Shown here piece after piece: positions 34,540 to 43,413 of a DNA stretch of 64,000 nucleotides (its first letter is position 1; the number at the start of each line of letters is the position of its first letter). Source of the DNA: JBNJFY01 sp051747265 (lineage in GTDB: Bacteria > Bacteroidota > Rhodothermia > Balneolales > Balneolaceae); the NCBI GenBank assembly GCA_051747265.1, contig JBNJFY010000007.1, positions 161,534-225,533 of the forward strand, in the 5' to 3' direction. The notes under the pieces were generated by a model, which did not search any database, was not told the DNA's origin, and saw only the letters and a list, made by a program, of their open reading frames with translations. The position numbers and the translations under genes were made by a program.

Positions 34540-35091
34540 CTAATCAAATACCAACAGGTGGTACCCCTCATTCATGTAGGTAGTCACTACAGTCAACATG
34601 GATAACCCGATATTCACTTCCGGCTGGATCTCCGATTGCTCATAGCCCCGACCAACCAGAGATTGCCCGCAAACATAAAGTGTCGCGCCCGCCTCATGTA
34701 GCGCTTTGACCAAAGCGCGATTGGGATTGTCCACCCCATTTTTAGCGTGATACGCCTCATCGATCAACACCGACTGTGTGGCCCCACCGTGCACGGCCAC
34801 CACCACCTCCAGATTTTCCGGCCGAACGCCACCCAGCACGTGCAAATTCATAGTCCGGGCCACGTTTTCCAACCCCCGATTAATCTGTCGTTTATTGCGT
34901 TGCGGTGTCTTTAGATCGATGACTATGCGGTAGGGCTGATCCGGATCCGGCTGAGTGGAATTCGGAATTTCATAAATACCGCCGAACCCTTTGACGATGG
35001 GATACTGTGCCTGCGACTGAGCACGCATGGGAAGAGTGAGAAACAAGAAAGTGCAGCCGAGCAAAGCCAGCCATCGAACTGATCTGATCAT
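34540..35091 (-). CDS. Periplasmic DsrE-fold protein
   Basis: 183 residues with a Sec signal (MIRSVRWLALLGCTFLFLTLPMRAQ). The mature domain has the DsrE/DsrF alpha/beta fold pattern: PYRIVIDLKT, then LENVARTMNLHVLGGVRPENLEVVVAVHGGATQSVL, and a single conserved Cys in ATLYVCGQSL. DsrE proteins handle sulfur transfer or persulfides; the exported versions are of unknown role. Same direction as the esterase gene upstream (117-bp gap) but likely its own unit. Confidence 0.8.
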   Translation of the reverse strand: MIRSVRWLALLGCTFLFLTLPMRAQSQAQYPIVKGFGGIYEIPNSTQPDPDQPYRIVIDLKTPQRNKRQINRGLENVARTMNLHVLGGVRPENLEVVVAVHGGATQSVLIDEAYHAKNGVDNPNRALVKALHEAGATLYVCGQSLVGRGYEQSEIQPEVNIGLSMLTVVTTYMNEGYHLLVFD

Positions 35092-35208
35092 GATGTCAAT
35101 TGTGTTATGATGGTGATGGGTTAAACCGTTTAGGGCAAATACGAGAAGTATAAGCTTAATTCATAGTAGTGAATACTGTAGGCAAAAAAGTCTTTATATA
35201 GTTGTGTG

Positions 35209-36741
35209 CTAGTTTTCCATATCTCCCAATCGCTCTTTAATCTGCGTCAGTACTTTTCGGTGAGAGAATTCCACGCAGTGACCGGCCATCGGGGTGAATT
35301 CAACCTGTGCGTCGGATACGGGATCGCTCGTGTTTTGCAAAAAATCATGGAAGGAGCGGGTGGCCGGATTCAAGTAAAACTGATCCATATCGCCCATCCA
35401 GATATAAATTTTACCTTGCAGTTTGGGTCCCAGTTCAGACCAGTTTTTCTGTGCGTACTTCTTGAAATCATACTTTTCCCAATGATCTGCTACCTCAGGA
35501 TCAATTTCTCCCGTAATGGGATCAAATAGCGGTTTAGGGAGTCCATTTTCCCCGCGTGGACTATACAAAGCAGTATGGGCACTAAATTGTCCGCCGGAGT
35601 TCAGGTAGCTATCCGAATCACCCAGTACATTTTCATACGCAATAAAATCGCGCAGTGAGATTAGGGGCTCGCCCAGGGTGCTACGCATAACGGGGCGTTC
35701 GTATCCATATTCATTAACGAACGCATTCTCATCTTGGTAGATGTTGATCAGCTGATAGTTCTCAAAATCAATAGCATCAGGACTATAGGAGAACACCCCG
35801 TTAAAAGTATCTGGATAATAAAGTTGCAGACCCAGCGATACCCATCCGCCGGTAGAGCATCCGTCCACAAACCGTGTTTGGGCCGATTGGGTACCTCGGA
35901 ATTGGGTTTCGATATGGGGAATTAGCTCATGGATTAGGGAATAGCCATAGGGACCACTGTTTTCCGAATCCATTTGATAGGAATCCCCAAAGGGGCCTTC
36001 TCCATCCAGAAATACATTGATCACCTGCGGAGCATCCGCGGAAACCCACCACTGCATGAAATTCTGGTTGTTCACCAAGCGATTCAGGCGCGTGTAGCGT
36101 CCACCATACCCGGACACATTGTACCGGATCGGATACGATTTCTGGGGATCGTAGCCGTGGGGTAGCAAAACGGCCGCTTTCAGTTGCGTTGGTCTGTTCC
36201 ACCAACTGGAGAGCGTATCGCTCTTCATATTGACCAAACGCACCAATTCATGATCCGCCAATTCCCGCTTGGGGATAATTTGATCAAGCGAGATATCTAC
36301 ACTCAGCGGCTTGTCCACCGTAATCTGCTGCTTGGTGGAATGCAAGTTGCCGGGGGCATTGATGCGAGATTCGCTTTGGTCCTGATCCCAAAGCACTTGA
36401 ATGTTGTATTGCCCTTCGGGAACCTCCTTAAAGGTCCATTCAACGGTGCGTGTCCAGGTTGAATCCGGCGAAAACCGCACCCCTTGATCCAAAGGATAAT
36501 TTGTTTGGTTCTGAGCGAAGATGCGACTCATACTGCCGGGAAAGGGCCAGATTTGTTGCATCGGTTCTACCTGCAGATTCTCATTTAAAAAGACAAACAA
36601 TCGGCCATCATCGTCATAAACCTCTTGAGTTTCCGGGGTAAGAGATAACGTAATGGAAACGGGGTGGCTCTCGGTTTGGGCCCATACGTTGGTAGATAGA
36701 CAAACCAAAAGTAGTAGCAGGATAGGAAGGATTTTTTTCAT
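35209..36741 (-). CDS. Secreted esterase (Fes/EstD-like alpha/beta hydrolase)
   Basis: 510 residues from ATG 36741, chosen because the signal peptide MKKILPILLLLLVCLSTNVWAQ begins there (26 more codons are open upstream). An N-terminal beta-sandwich (about 25-180) precedes an enterochelin-esterase-type catalytic domain: VLLPHGYDPQKSYPIRYNVSGYGG, VFLDGEGPFGDSYQMDSENSGPYGYSL, nucleophile in VDGCSTGGWVS, and the His in MAGHCVEFSH close to the C-terminus. It would hydrolyse an ester outside the inner membrane; the substrate is unknown. Confidence 0.82.
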   Translation of the reverse strand: MKKILPILLLLLVCLSTNVWAQTESHPVSITLSLTPETQEVYDDDGRLFVFLNENLQVEPMQQIWPFPGSMSRIFAQNQTNYPLDQGVRFSPDSTWTRTVEWTFKEVPEGQYNIQVLWDQDQSESRINAPGNLHSTKQQITVDKPLSVDISLDQIIPKRELADHELVRLVNMKSDTLSSWWNRPTQLKAAVLLPHGYDPQKSYPIRYNVSGYGGRYTRLNRLVNNQNFMQWWVSADAPQVINVFLDGEGPFGDSYQMDSENSGPYGYSLIHELIPHIETQFRGTQSAQTRFVDGCSTGGWVSLGLQLYYPDTFNGVFSYSPDAIDFENYQLINIYQDENAFVNEYGYERPVMRSTLGEPLISLRDFIAYENVLGDSDSYLNSGGQFSAHTALYSPRGENGLPKPLFDPITGEIDPEVADHWEKYDFKKYAQKNWSELGPKLQGKIYIWMGDMDQFYLNPATRSFHDFLQNTSDPVSDAQVEFTPMAGHCVEFSHRKVLTQIKERLGDMEN

Positions 36742-37362
36742 GGTAATCTTTTTACGGTAATGAATAAGTAATAAATAAGTGTAAGTATTATTACCACTCA
36801 TAGTGGAAGGGCTTTGCAAACGCCTATTTTTGAACCACTATTTAGTGATTGTAAGTTTGAAAGTGACAAATTTTAAAGCGCAAAGGCAAGAAGTATGCGG
36901 AATATCCAACTTCTCTTGAGGTAGCTCAGCTTCGCCTAAGCGATGTAATATTTTTTGTGCCCAGTCCAACACACATCCGCTGGGGGCAATACAGTTCCAA
37001 TCAAAAAAAAAGTTTATACCGTATTCACTTCAGAAATAATACAGGAAGCCCATATAACCCAATCATAATAAGGCCGATGGTCGTTACCGGGTAAATGTGG
37101 TTGACGTCCCAAAAGCATTTAAATACATTTTGATACCCAAACAAGGGTTCACAAAATCAGGAGAGGGGGCTTGCATAGATTCCCCAAAGTATAACTAAGC
37201 GATATATGACTGATAATCATTATCTATCAATACATGAGGTAATTATTCATATTATTGATTAGATATAATTTACGTGACTAAGGTAAATCGATAAGGATAA
37301 CCTAGAAGAAGTAGGATCTGTCACGCAGCCTGACTTCTTCCAAAAACTACGAAAGCAAAAAT
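36742..37362. other. Long intergenic region before katG
   Basis: 620 bp between divergent genes. Apart from the Fur/PerR-like palindrome at 37212-37224 there is no recognised repeat and no coding frame. It is AT-rich near katG, compatible with promoter DNA. Confidence 0.5.
37212..37224. promoter_or_regulatory. Fur/PerR-like 6-1-6 palindrome upstream of katG
   Basis: GATAATCATTATC is a perfect 6-1-6 palindrome, followed by TATC. It matches the core of the Fur box and resembles the PerR box (TTATAATNATTATAA). It lies about 138 bp before the katG ATG. Catalase genes are classic PerR/Fur-family targets, so peroxide or iron control is inferred. Confidence 0.55.
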
Positions 37363-39558
37363 ATGAGCAGTGAAAGTAAATGCCCTTTTCATGGGGGAGA
37401 GTTTCGGGAATCGGCCGGCGGCGGCACTAAGATCCGTGATTGGTGGCCGAATAAATTGGATTTAGACATTTTACGCCAACATTCGTCTCGTTCCAATCCA
37501 ATGGACGATGACTTTAATTATGCAGAAGAATTTGAAAAGCTGGATCTGGCGGCGGTTAAACAGGATCTGCACGAACTGATGACCGACTCCCAAGAGTGGT
37601 GGCCGGCAGACTGGGGTCATTACGGACCGCTTTTTATCCGTATGGCCTGGCATAGCGCGGGAACCTACCGGGTTGCTGATGGCCGCGGTGGCGGTAGTAC
37701 CGGAAACCAGCGTTTCGCTCCGGTAAATAGCTGGCCAGATAACGTGAGCTTGGACAAGGCCCGTCGTTTGTTATGGCCGATCAAGCAACGATACGGCAAG
37801 AAAATTTCCTGGGCCGATCTGTTGATTTTGGCCGGAAATGTAGCGCTGGAATCCATGGGATTCGAAACCTTTGGTTTTGGCGGCGGACGTGTAGACGTCT
37901 GGGAACCTGAAAAGGATGTCAACTGGGGTCCCGAACACGAATGGTTGGCCGATGAGCGCCATGATGATGACGGTAATCTGGAAGGCCGTTTGGCAGCAGA
38001 CCACATGGGACTGATCTACGTAAATCCGGAAGGACCCAATGGGGAACCGGATCCCAAGAAAGCCGCTAAATTCATTCGTCAATCTTTCAAGCGAATGGCT
38101 ATGGATGACGAGGAAACCGTAGCGCTTATCGCCGGTGGACATACATTCGGTAAGGTGCACGGCGCGGCACCGGAAGAGCACAACGGCCCGAACCCCGAAG
38201 AAGCTCCGATCGAAATGCAAGGACTCGGTTGGGCCAACGATTACGGCACCGGTAAGGGTCCGGATACCATTACCAGTGGACTGGAAGGCGCCTGGACGAA
38301 CAAACCTATTGAGTGGGATATGGGTTTCTTTGAGAACCTATTCAATTACGAGTGGGAATTGACTAAGAGTCCGGCTGGAAAATGGCAATGGGCTCCGAAA
38401 GATGGAGCAGGGAACAATACCGTACCCGACGCTCACGATCCCAACAAGAAGAATCCGCCCATGATGCTCACTACGGACCTCGCTTTGAAAGAGGATCCCG
38501 TCTATGAGAAAATTTCCCGACGATTCTTTGAAAACCCAGATGAATTCGCCGATGTTTTCGCTCGTGCGTGGTTCAAGTTGGTTCACCGGGATATGGGGCC
38601 TAAGTCGCGCTACTTGGGACCAGAAGTGCCTGAGGAAGACTTACTCTGGCAAGATCCTATCCCTGAAGTGGATCACGAGCTGATCAACGACGATGATATC
38701 GCTGAATTGAAAGCGAAGATCCTGGATACGAACTTGACCGTTTCCGAGCTGGTATCTACCGCATGGGCATCCGCGGCCACTTATCGCGAGAGCGACAAAC
38801 GGGGTGGTGCCAATGGCGCTCGCGTTCGTTTGGCTCCACAGAAGGATTGGGAAGTGAACAATCCTGAGCAGTTGTCCAAAGTACTGGGCGTTCTAGAAGG
38901 CATCCAAACCGAGTTCAACGATGCGCAATCCGGCGATAAGAAAGTCTCTTTGGCTGATTTGATCGTGCTGGGTGGATGCGCGGGCATCGAGAAAGCGGCA
39001 AAAAAAGCCGGTCATGATGTTACCGTTCCGTTCACACCGGGACGAACCGATGCCACGGAAGAACAAACCGATGTGGAATCGTTCGAATGGTTGAAGCCCG
39101 ATGCCGACGGGTTCCGCAACTACTGCGATACCCATCGCAATGCGTCTCCGGAAGAACTATTAGTGGATAAAGCTCAGCTACTGACCCTGACACCCGGAGA
39201 AATGACGGTGTTATTGGGCGGTATGCGTGTGTTGGATACCAACTACGATGGTTCTAAGCATGGCGTATTCACGGATAAACCAGGCACGCTGACCAATGAC
39301 TTCTTCCTGAACTTGCTCGATTTAGGGAACACCTGGAAGGCCAAGTCGGATAAGAAGTATGAGTTCGAAGTTCGCGACCGCGACACCGATGAAGTGAAGT
39401 GGATGGCAACGCGAACCGATCTGATTTTCGGATCTAATTCCGAACTGCGTGCCATTGCCGAAGTGTACGGTAGCTCGGACTCCGAAGAGAAGTTCCTGAA
39501 CGACTTTATCGCGGCTTGGGACAAAGTGATGAATCTGGATCGCTTCGATCTGGACTAA
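37363..39558 (+). CDS. katG: Catalase-peroxidase KatG
   Basis: 731-residue haem enzyme removing H2O2 by catalase and peroxidase reactions. The N-terminal half is catalytic: R93, W96 and H97 in FIRMAWHSAGTYR, Y219 in LIYVNPEG and M245 in KRMAMDDEE form the Trp-Tyr-Met adduct that gives catalase activity, and H260 in AGGHTFGKVHG is the proximal haem ligand. The C-terminal half repeats the fold without haem (about 420-731). Spacing equals that of characterised KatG. A clear terminator follows, so it is monocistronic; a Fur/PerR-like box lies upstream. Confidence 0.97.
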   Translation: MSSESKCPFHGGEFRESAGGGTKIRDWWPNKLDLDILRQHSSRSNPMDDDFNYAEEFEKLDLAAVKQDLHELMTDSQEWWPADWGHYGPLFIRMAWHSAGTYRVADGRGGGSTGNQRFAPVNSWPDNVSLDKARRLLWPIKQRYGKKISWADLLILAGNVALESMGFETFGFGGGRVDVWEPEKDVNWGPEHEWLADERHDDDGNLEGRLAADHMGLIYVNPEGPNGEPDPKKAAKFIRQSFKRMAMDDEETVALIAGGHTFGKVHGAAPEEHNGPNPEEAPIEMQGLGWANDYGTGKGPDTITSGLEGAWTNKPIEWDMGFFENLFNYEWELTKSPAGKWQWAPKDGAGNNTVPDAHDPNKKNPPMMLTTDLALKEDPVYEKISRRFFENPDEFADVFARAWFKLVHRDMGPKSRYLGPEVPEEDLLWQDPIPEVDHELINDDDIAELKAKILDTNLTVSELVSTAWASAATYRESDKRGGANGARVRLAPQKDWEVNNPEQLSKVLGVLEGIQTEFNDAQSGDKKVSLADLIVLGGCAGIEKAAKKAGHDVTVPFTPGRTDATEEQTDVESFEWLKPDADGFRNYCDTHRNASPEELLVDKAQLLTLTPGEMTVLLGGMRVLDTNYDGSKHGVFTDKPGTLTNDFFLNLLDLGNTWKAKSDKKYEFEVRDRDTDEVKWMATRTDLIFGSNSELRAIAEVYGSSDSEEKFLNDFIAAWDKVMNLDRFDLD

Positions 39559-39596
39559 TCAACGACACCAAGTTTGGTGTAACATCGATAAATTTG

Positions 39597-39629
39597 AAAG
39601 GGCGGCCTGATTTCGGGCCGCCCTTTTTT
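39597..39629 (+). terminator. katG terminator
   Basis: Stem AAAGGGCGGCC / GGGCCGCCCTTT with loop TGATTTC, then TTTTTT. It starts 39 bases after the stop codon. Confidence 0.92.
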
Positions 39630-39786
39630 ATATCCGATCCATGGAAGTGTAGAAGCTTTGCAAATCTCACCGCCATTGCGAACCGGGTTGAGCAATCGCT
39701 TGCTTGGGGTGGGAAAATAATGATTGCTACTACTGACCATACTTCTTGGGGGAATCGAAGACTGGCCAGGTTTGCGCGTAGAGAAG

Positions 39787-41328
39787 TTAGTTAAACTCCA
39801 GCGAAAGTCGTGCCCAGGGATTAAAGATGAAATCGGTTTTTGTATATCCGTAATAATTATCGAAATAGGTGATGAAGGCGTTTAGTTCGCCGCCCAACCG
39901 TAACGAAACATCCATAAAATTAACCGCTCTGAGTAGCTTGATGGGATAGGAGAGGGAGACCTCCGCGTTAAAGTTTTTGGGCTGGATATCGTCTTGGTCT
40001 GCTACTTCAGCGAGCTCGCCATCTTCAATGGTAAAGCCTTCGCCTCCCATTATTCCGGCACCCAAGAACATATCCAGCCGCAGCCCCTCCAGCGCAGTCG
40101 GTATGGTTCGGCCGGATCGTCCAATGGCTCGCCCCAGACTGGATTTATGGACCTCATAGTAAATTTCAACGATAGGGCCTACGGTTTCCACATCAGCGTC
40201 GAAAATATATTGCGGTCCGGGAGTGAATTGGGGACTCGGTTCCGGTAAACGCGTCATTGCGTAGGTTCGGGAAAACGTCCAATAGGCTACTCCCACATTG
40301 ATGTGTCCCTGATTGGCCATAAATAAAAAGAGAGGGATACTGGCTGAGCGATAGCGATATTTGGTACGAAAGGAATAGGTGTCCCCTTTATCAACATTCT
40401 CCAGGGACGGATAGGCGATGGAGGGTTCGGTCACTTCAGCTGTGGTTTGGGTTAACTCGTTCACATAGCGAAAGCGAACCGATAGAAGTCGAGTAACAAA
40501 GCCCGCAAAATCAGAAGAATCCTCGGGTAAGAGACTCAGCCAGAGGGGCAGAAGGTCCACGCCATAGGTGTATTTCTCTAATCCAACATTTCTGTCTTCA
40601 TTAAAATCATAAGCGGCACGTTGAAAATCGGTGTTCGGTATCATCTCATAATTGTATTCGGCGAATTGAATCCCGGCCAGACCAATACGGGCATGCGCAT
40701 CCGCAAATTGCAGACTTTTCGTCTCGTAATTGATGTTTTCACCATTTCCACTGCGCAGGGTATCAGAGGTGTTATAGAAATTGTGCCTGGATGAAACCCC
40801 ACCATCCACATTCGCATAAAAGCCAATGCGGTTGAAAAAATTATCTTCCACCTGCCACTCTTGATCAGTACCCTTGAGCTGCTGGGCTACGTTGGTCGTG
40901 CTAAGCCTTTTATCCCCCAATTCATCAATAAATGGCTTCACATATTTTTCTTGTAGTTGGGTCCCCATCACGCTGGAGGTATCGTTTTTCTGTTGCAAGG
41001 TAAACGAAACCAGCGTGCCCTTGTCTTTCCGCACCTCCGCTTTCAAACGCAGCTGCTCAACGGAGGGTTCATCAACGGGAGCGAAACTGGTGATGATCAA
41101 TGTTGGTGTGCCGGTGGCGATTGAATCCACCTTCCAATCTACGTTGTCATATTCTGTAATTCCTTTCTCAATGACTTGCCAGACCTGGTGCGGTGACTCT
41201 TCAAATCGTTGAAAGGTGATCCCCCGGTAATCATCAATGGTGTACGGTTGCAGTGGCCCACAACTGCTGATGATTATGGTGATACCCATAGCGATGAGGA
41301 ATGAATGTAGTGGCCTCTTCAAAACCAT
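39787..41328 (-). CDS. Outer-membrane lipoprotein with beta-barrel-like C-terminus, unknown function
   Basis: 513 residues. The N-terminus RPLHSFLIAMGITIIISSCGP carries a lipobox (Cys near residue 23). Residues ~25-150 are an alpha/beta region (YDNVDWKVDSIATGTPTLIITSF...LKAEVRKDKGTLVSFTLQQK). After that the sequence alternates in short amphipathic strands rich in Tyr, Phe and Asn, ending WARLSLEFN, as in outer-membrane barrel proteins. No family is recognised. It converges on katG with an intervening terminator. Confidence 0.6.
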   Translation of the reverse strand: MVLKRPLHSFLIAMGITIIISSCGPLQPYTIDDYRGITFQRFEESPHQVWQVIEKGITEYDNVDWKVDSIATGTPTLIITSFAPVDEPSVEQLRLKAEVRKDKGTLVSFTLQQKNDTSSVMGTQLQEKYVKPFIDELGDKRLSTTNVAQQLKGTDQEWQVEDNFFNRIGFYANVDGGVSSRHNFYNTSDTLRSGNGENINYETKSLQFADAHARIGLAGIQFAEYNYEMIPNTDFQRAAYDFNEDRNVGLEKYTYGVDLLPLWLSLLPEDSSDFAGFVTRLLSVRFRYVNELTQTTAEVTEPSIAYPSLENVDKGDTYSFRTKYRYRSASIPLFLFMANQGHINVGVAYWTFSRTYAMTRLPEPSPQFTPGPQYIFDADVETVGPIVEIYYEVHKSSLGRAIGRSGRTIPTALEGLRLDMFLGAGIMGGEGFTIEDGELAEVADQDDIQPKNFNAEVSLSYPIKLLRAVNFMDVSLRLGGELNAFITYFDNYYGYTKTDFIFNPWARLSLEFN

Positions 41329-41670
41329 AGATCGTATGTCTAATGAGATGTAACCCTGCTATTTTCAATAGTTTAACCAAACATGAGAATGGGAAAAGAT
41401 CAAATGGGACCAGTGCAATACGAAAAAGATCAACCCATAAATGATTCGAAAGATAGGATGGAGGCATTAGATAATAGGTAACGGTGTGCCGAGCTGATGA
41501 GTAGCCGAAACCGGATAGGACCTGTTGATCGGAGCATCGTTTTTCTGGGTGAGCACCTGCAGATCCCCTCCAGCCAGGCTATTTCGTTTGACGCCACGCT
41601 ATACTTCATAAAACCGTAGGTAGCTTCATTTACCAGATATAAAAAGGGTATAAGTTATTACCCAGTAGAT
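41329..41670. other. Intergenic region without recognised feature
   Basis: 342 bp; no repeat-family member, RNA or convincing small frame was found. Presumably promoter region for the lipoprotein gene at its right-hand start and trailer of the methyltransferase gene. Confidence 0.45.
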
Positions 41671-42291
41671 TTATGCTTTCTGAGCAACCATCAGAAAGAT
41701 GGGAAACGTCTTTGTAGTACCCTGTTCGTCCACTTCTTCCTCTAACTGGTAGGCAGTTGAAAAGCTGATATCGGTAAATCCCGATGTCTTCGCCAAGCTA
41801 GCCAGTTTATCCCGATCAAAGCCTTTATGTACATCCTCTACGTCATGACCGTGAAAGGAGCCATCTTCTTCATCCAGATCTACGATACACAGATAGCCGC
41901 TGGAATTTAGCAAGGCATGAAATTGATTGAGAATAAGTTCCGTATCCGGGATATGGTGCAGGGTTAACATGGTGTAAATAAGATCAAACCGTTGGGAGGG
42001 AAGCGGATCGGTGGTCAAATTCAGTTTGACCGGAGTCATATCATCGGCTGAGGCGGCTGCAATTTTTTCACGTAACACCTCCAGCATTCCTTCGGAGTTA
42101 TCCGCCAGAGTGATCTGCCCCAGATGGTCTCGGAGCTCAAAGCTAAGCTGGCCGGTTCCGCAACCGTATTCAAAAGCAGTCATACTTGGTGAGAGGGGAA
42201 CGCTGGAACGAATGACATTCGCAATGGCGGACGCACGCTCTTGGTGTTCGGGGGTATCCCAATCTTTAGCTTTTTCATCAAATTCAGACAT
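41671..42291 (-). CDS. Class I SAM-dependent methyltransferase
   Basis: 206 residues. Motif I is AFEYGCGTGQLSFEL (about residues 39-53), ribose-binding acidic residue in ITLADNSEGML, motif II region FDLIYTMLTLHHIPD (Methyltransf_11/12 pattern) and LLNSSGYLCIVDLDEEDGSFH with a His-Asp-rich loop (FHGHDVEDVHKGF). The latter loop is common in small-molecule methyltransferases. Substrate unknown. Divergent from the cold-shock gene. Confidence 0.82.
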   Translation of the reverse strand: MSEFDEKAKDWDTPEHQERASAIANVIRSSVPLSPSMTAFEYGCGTGQLSFELRDHLGQITLADNSEGMLEVLREKIAAASADDMTPVKLNLTTDPLPSQRFDLIYTMLTLHHIPDTELILNQFHALLNSSGYLCIVDLDEEDGSFHGHDVEDVHKGFDRDKLASLAKTSGFTDISFSTAYQLEEEVDEQGTTKTFPIFLMVAQKA

Positions 42292-42530
42292 AAATATTGA
42301 TTGAAGGTTAAATAGGAGTCAGTGAAATAACGATCGGTGGTTAGTCATAAGTTTAGCCACGTAAGGATCATCAAAATTTACTTATAATATAAATAGGTTA
42401 ATTGCCAGATTACCATTACCTTGAATTGTTATATTTAATCACCCACCTGAGAAGTAAGCTTTTTGGATTGACGCGTTAACCCAACTCCTTTCCCAAGACG
42501 ATGCCAACAGGTGCATAAACACGATACAAT

Positions 42531-42749
42531 ATGTCGCAACAAGGCAAAATAAAATTTTTCGATTCACAAAAAGGATTTGGATTTATCGCTCCCGATGAAG
42601 GAGGAAAAGACATTTTCGTACATAGAAATAACGTTGATAATTTAGGACCCACGGATGGGTTTGAAGACGGCGAAGCCGTTGAGTTTGACGTTGAAGATAC
42701 CCCGAAAGGAAAAAGTGCCATTAACGTAGTGAGCTTGGATTACAAATAG
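42531..42749 (+). CDS. Cold-shock domain protein (CspA family)
   Basis: 72-residue single-stranded nucleic acid binding protein. RNP1 is KGFGFI (residues 14-19), RNP2 is DIFVH (28-32), with the usual GKIKFFDSQ start and a C-terminal INVVSL strand. It melts RNA secondary structure. A 5' region of over 200 bp without a gene precedes it, compatible with the long leaders of csp mRNAs. Length is normal and a terminator follows. Confidence 0.95.
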   Translation: MSQQGKIKFFDSQKGFGFIAPDEGGKDIFVHRNNVDNLGPTDGFEDGEAVEFDVEDTPKGKSAINVVSLDYK

Positions 42750-42776
42750 CTCGCATTCTAACCGTTTTTGATTACG

Positions 42777-42811
42777 GAAGGCTCTGACTTACAGTCAGGG
42801 CCTTTTTTTAT
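42777..42811 (+). terminator. Terminator of the cold-shock gene
   Basis: AAGGCTCTGACT, loop TAC, AGTCAGGGCCTT followed by TTTTT. Nearly perfect stem, 28 bases past the stop codon. Confidence 0.92.
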
Positions 42812-43413
42812 GGGTGCCATATTTCGGTTGCTCGCAGCGTTCCGCTGTGGAAGCACGGAGTCACGCAGAAGCAGAGGGAAGGATTATGACTAAGGCAAAA
42901 TGGAGGACCAGTTTTCCAGGCTGCCCCGATTCGCTACTGGTTCATGCGCCCGCTTGGATCATGATGCCATTTCAGACTTCAAACTACCACAAGATTTTTC
43001 TCTTGGAGTCGCTATACATTTCATGGGAAATTTCATGTACCGTATGGCTGATGTATTGACTAACAATATATGGAGTTGAAAACTTTGCGGAGCGAAGCAC
43101 CTAAAGATCAAAGCTCAGCGAGTAATTTCCAATTGCCAAGAGTTCTCTCCACATATAAAGCAACGTCGTGTTCAAATGAATGTAGTTCAATTGGTTACAA
43201 AACTTTCAATAAATAATCGGTGAGATATTCGGGCTTGCTCATACGTTTACCCAAGTACCTCGGGGAGAACTCCCTATGGCAAATCAACATGTAAATTATG
43301 ATCGAGTAATTGGTTAGATATACTTCTGAAGTTGTTAACGCAATTTTCGATCAATCATTTGGGTTGGTTTAAATTCGCCTGATTGATATCAGCACTATAA
43401 AAGAGACCTGGGT
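42812..43413. other. Gene-free region with degenerate repeat remnant
   Basis: 600 bp. Near 42850-42890 is GGAAGCACGGAGTCACGCAG-type sequence, resembling the degenerate CACGGAG/CACAGAG repeats common in environmental genomes and the linkers of the A/B clusters. The rest has no recognised element and no coding frame that I trust. Confidence 0.5.

Noticed and set aside
42814..43059. 81-codon frame after the cold-shock terminator
   Set aside because: It starts inside terminator-proximal DNA and crosses a degenerate repeat remnant; no ribosome site and no family resemblance.
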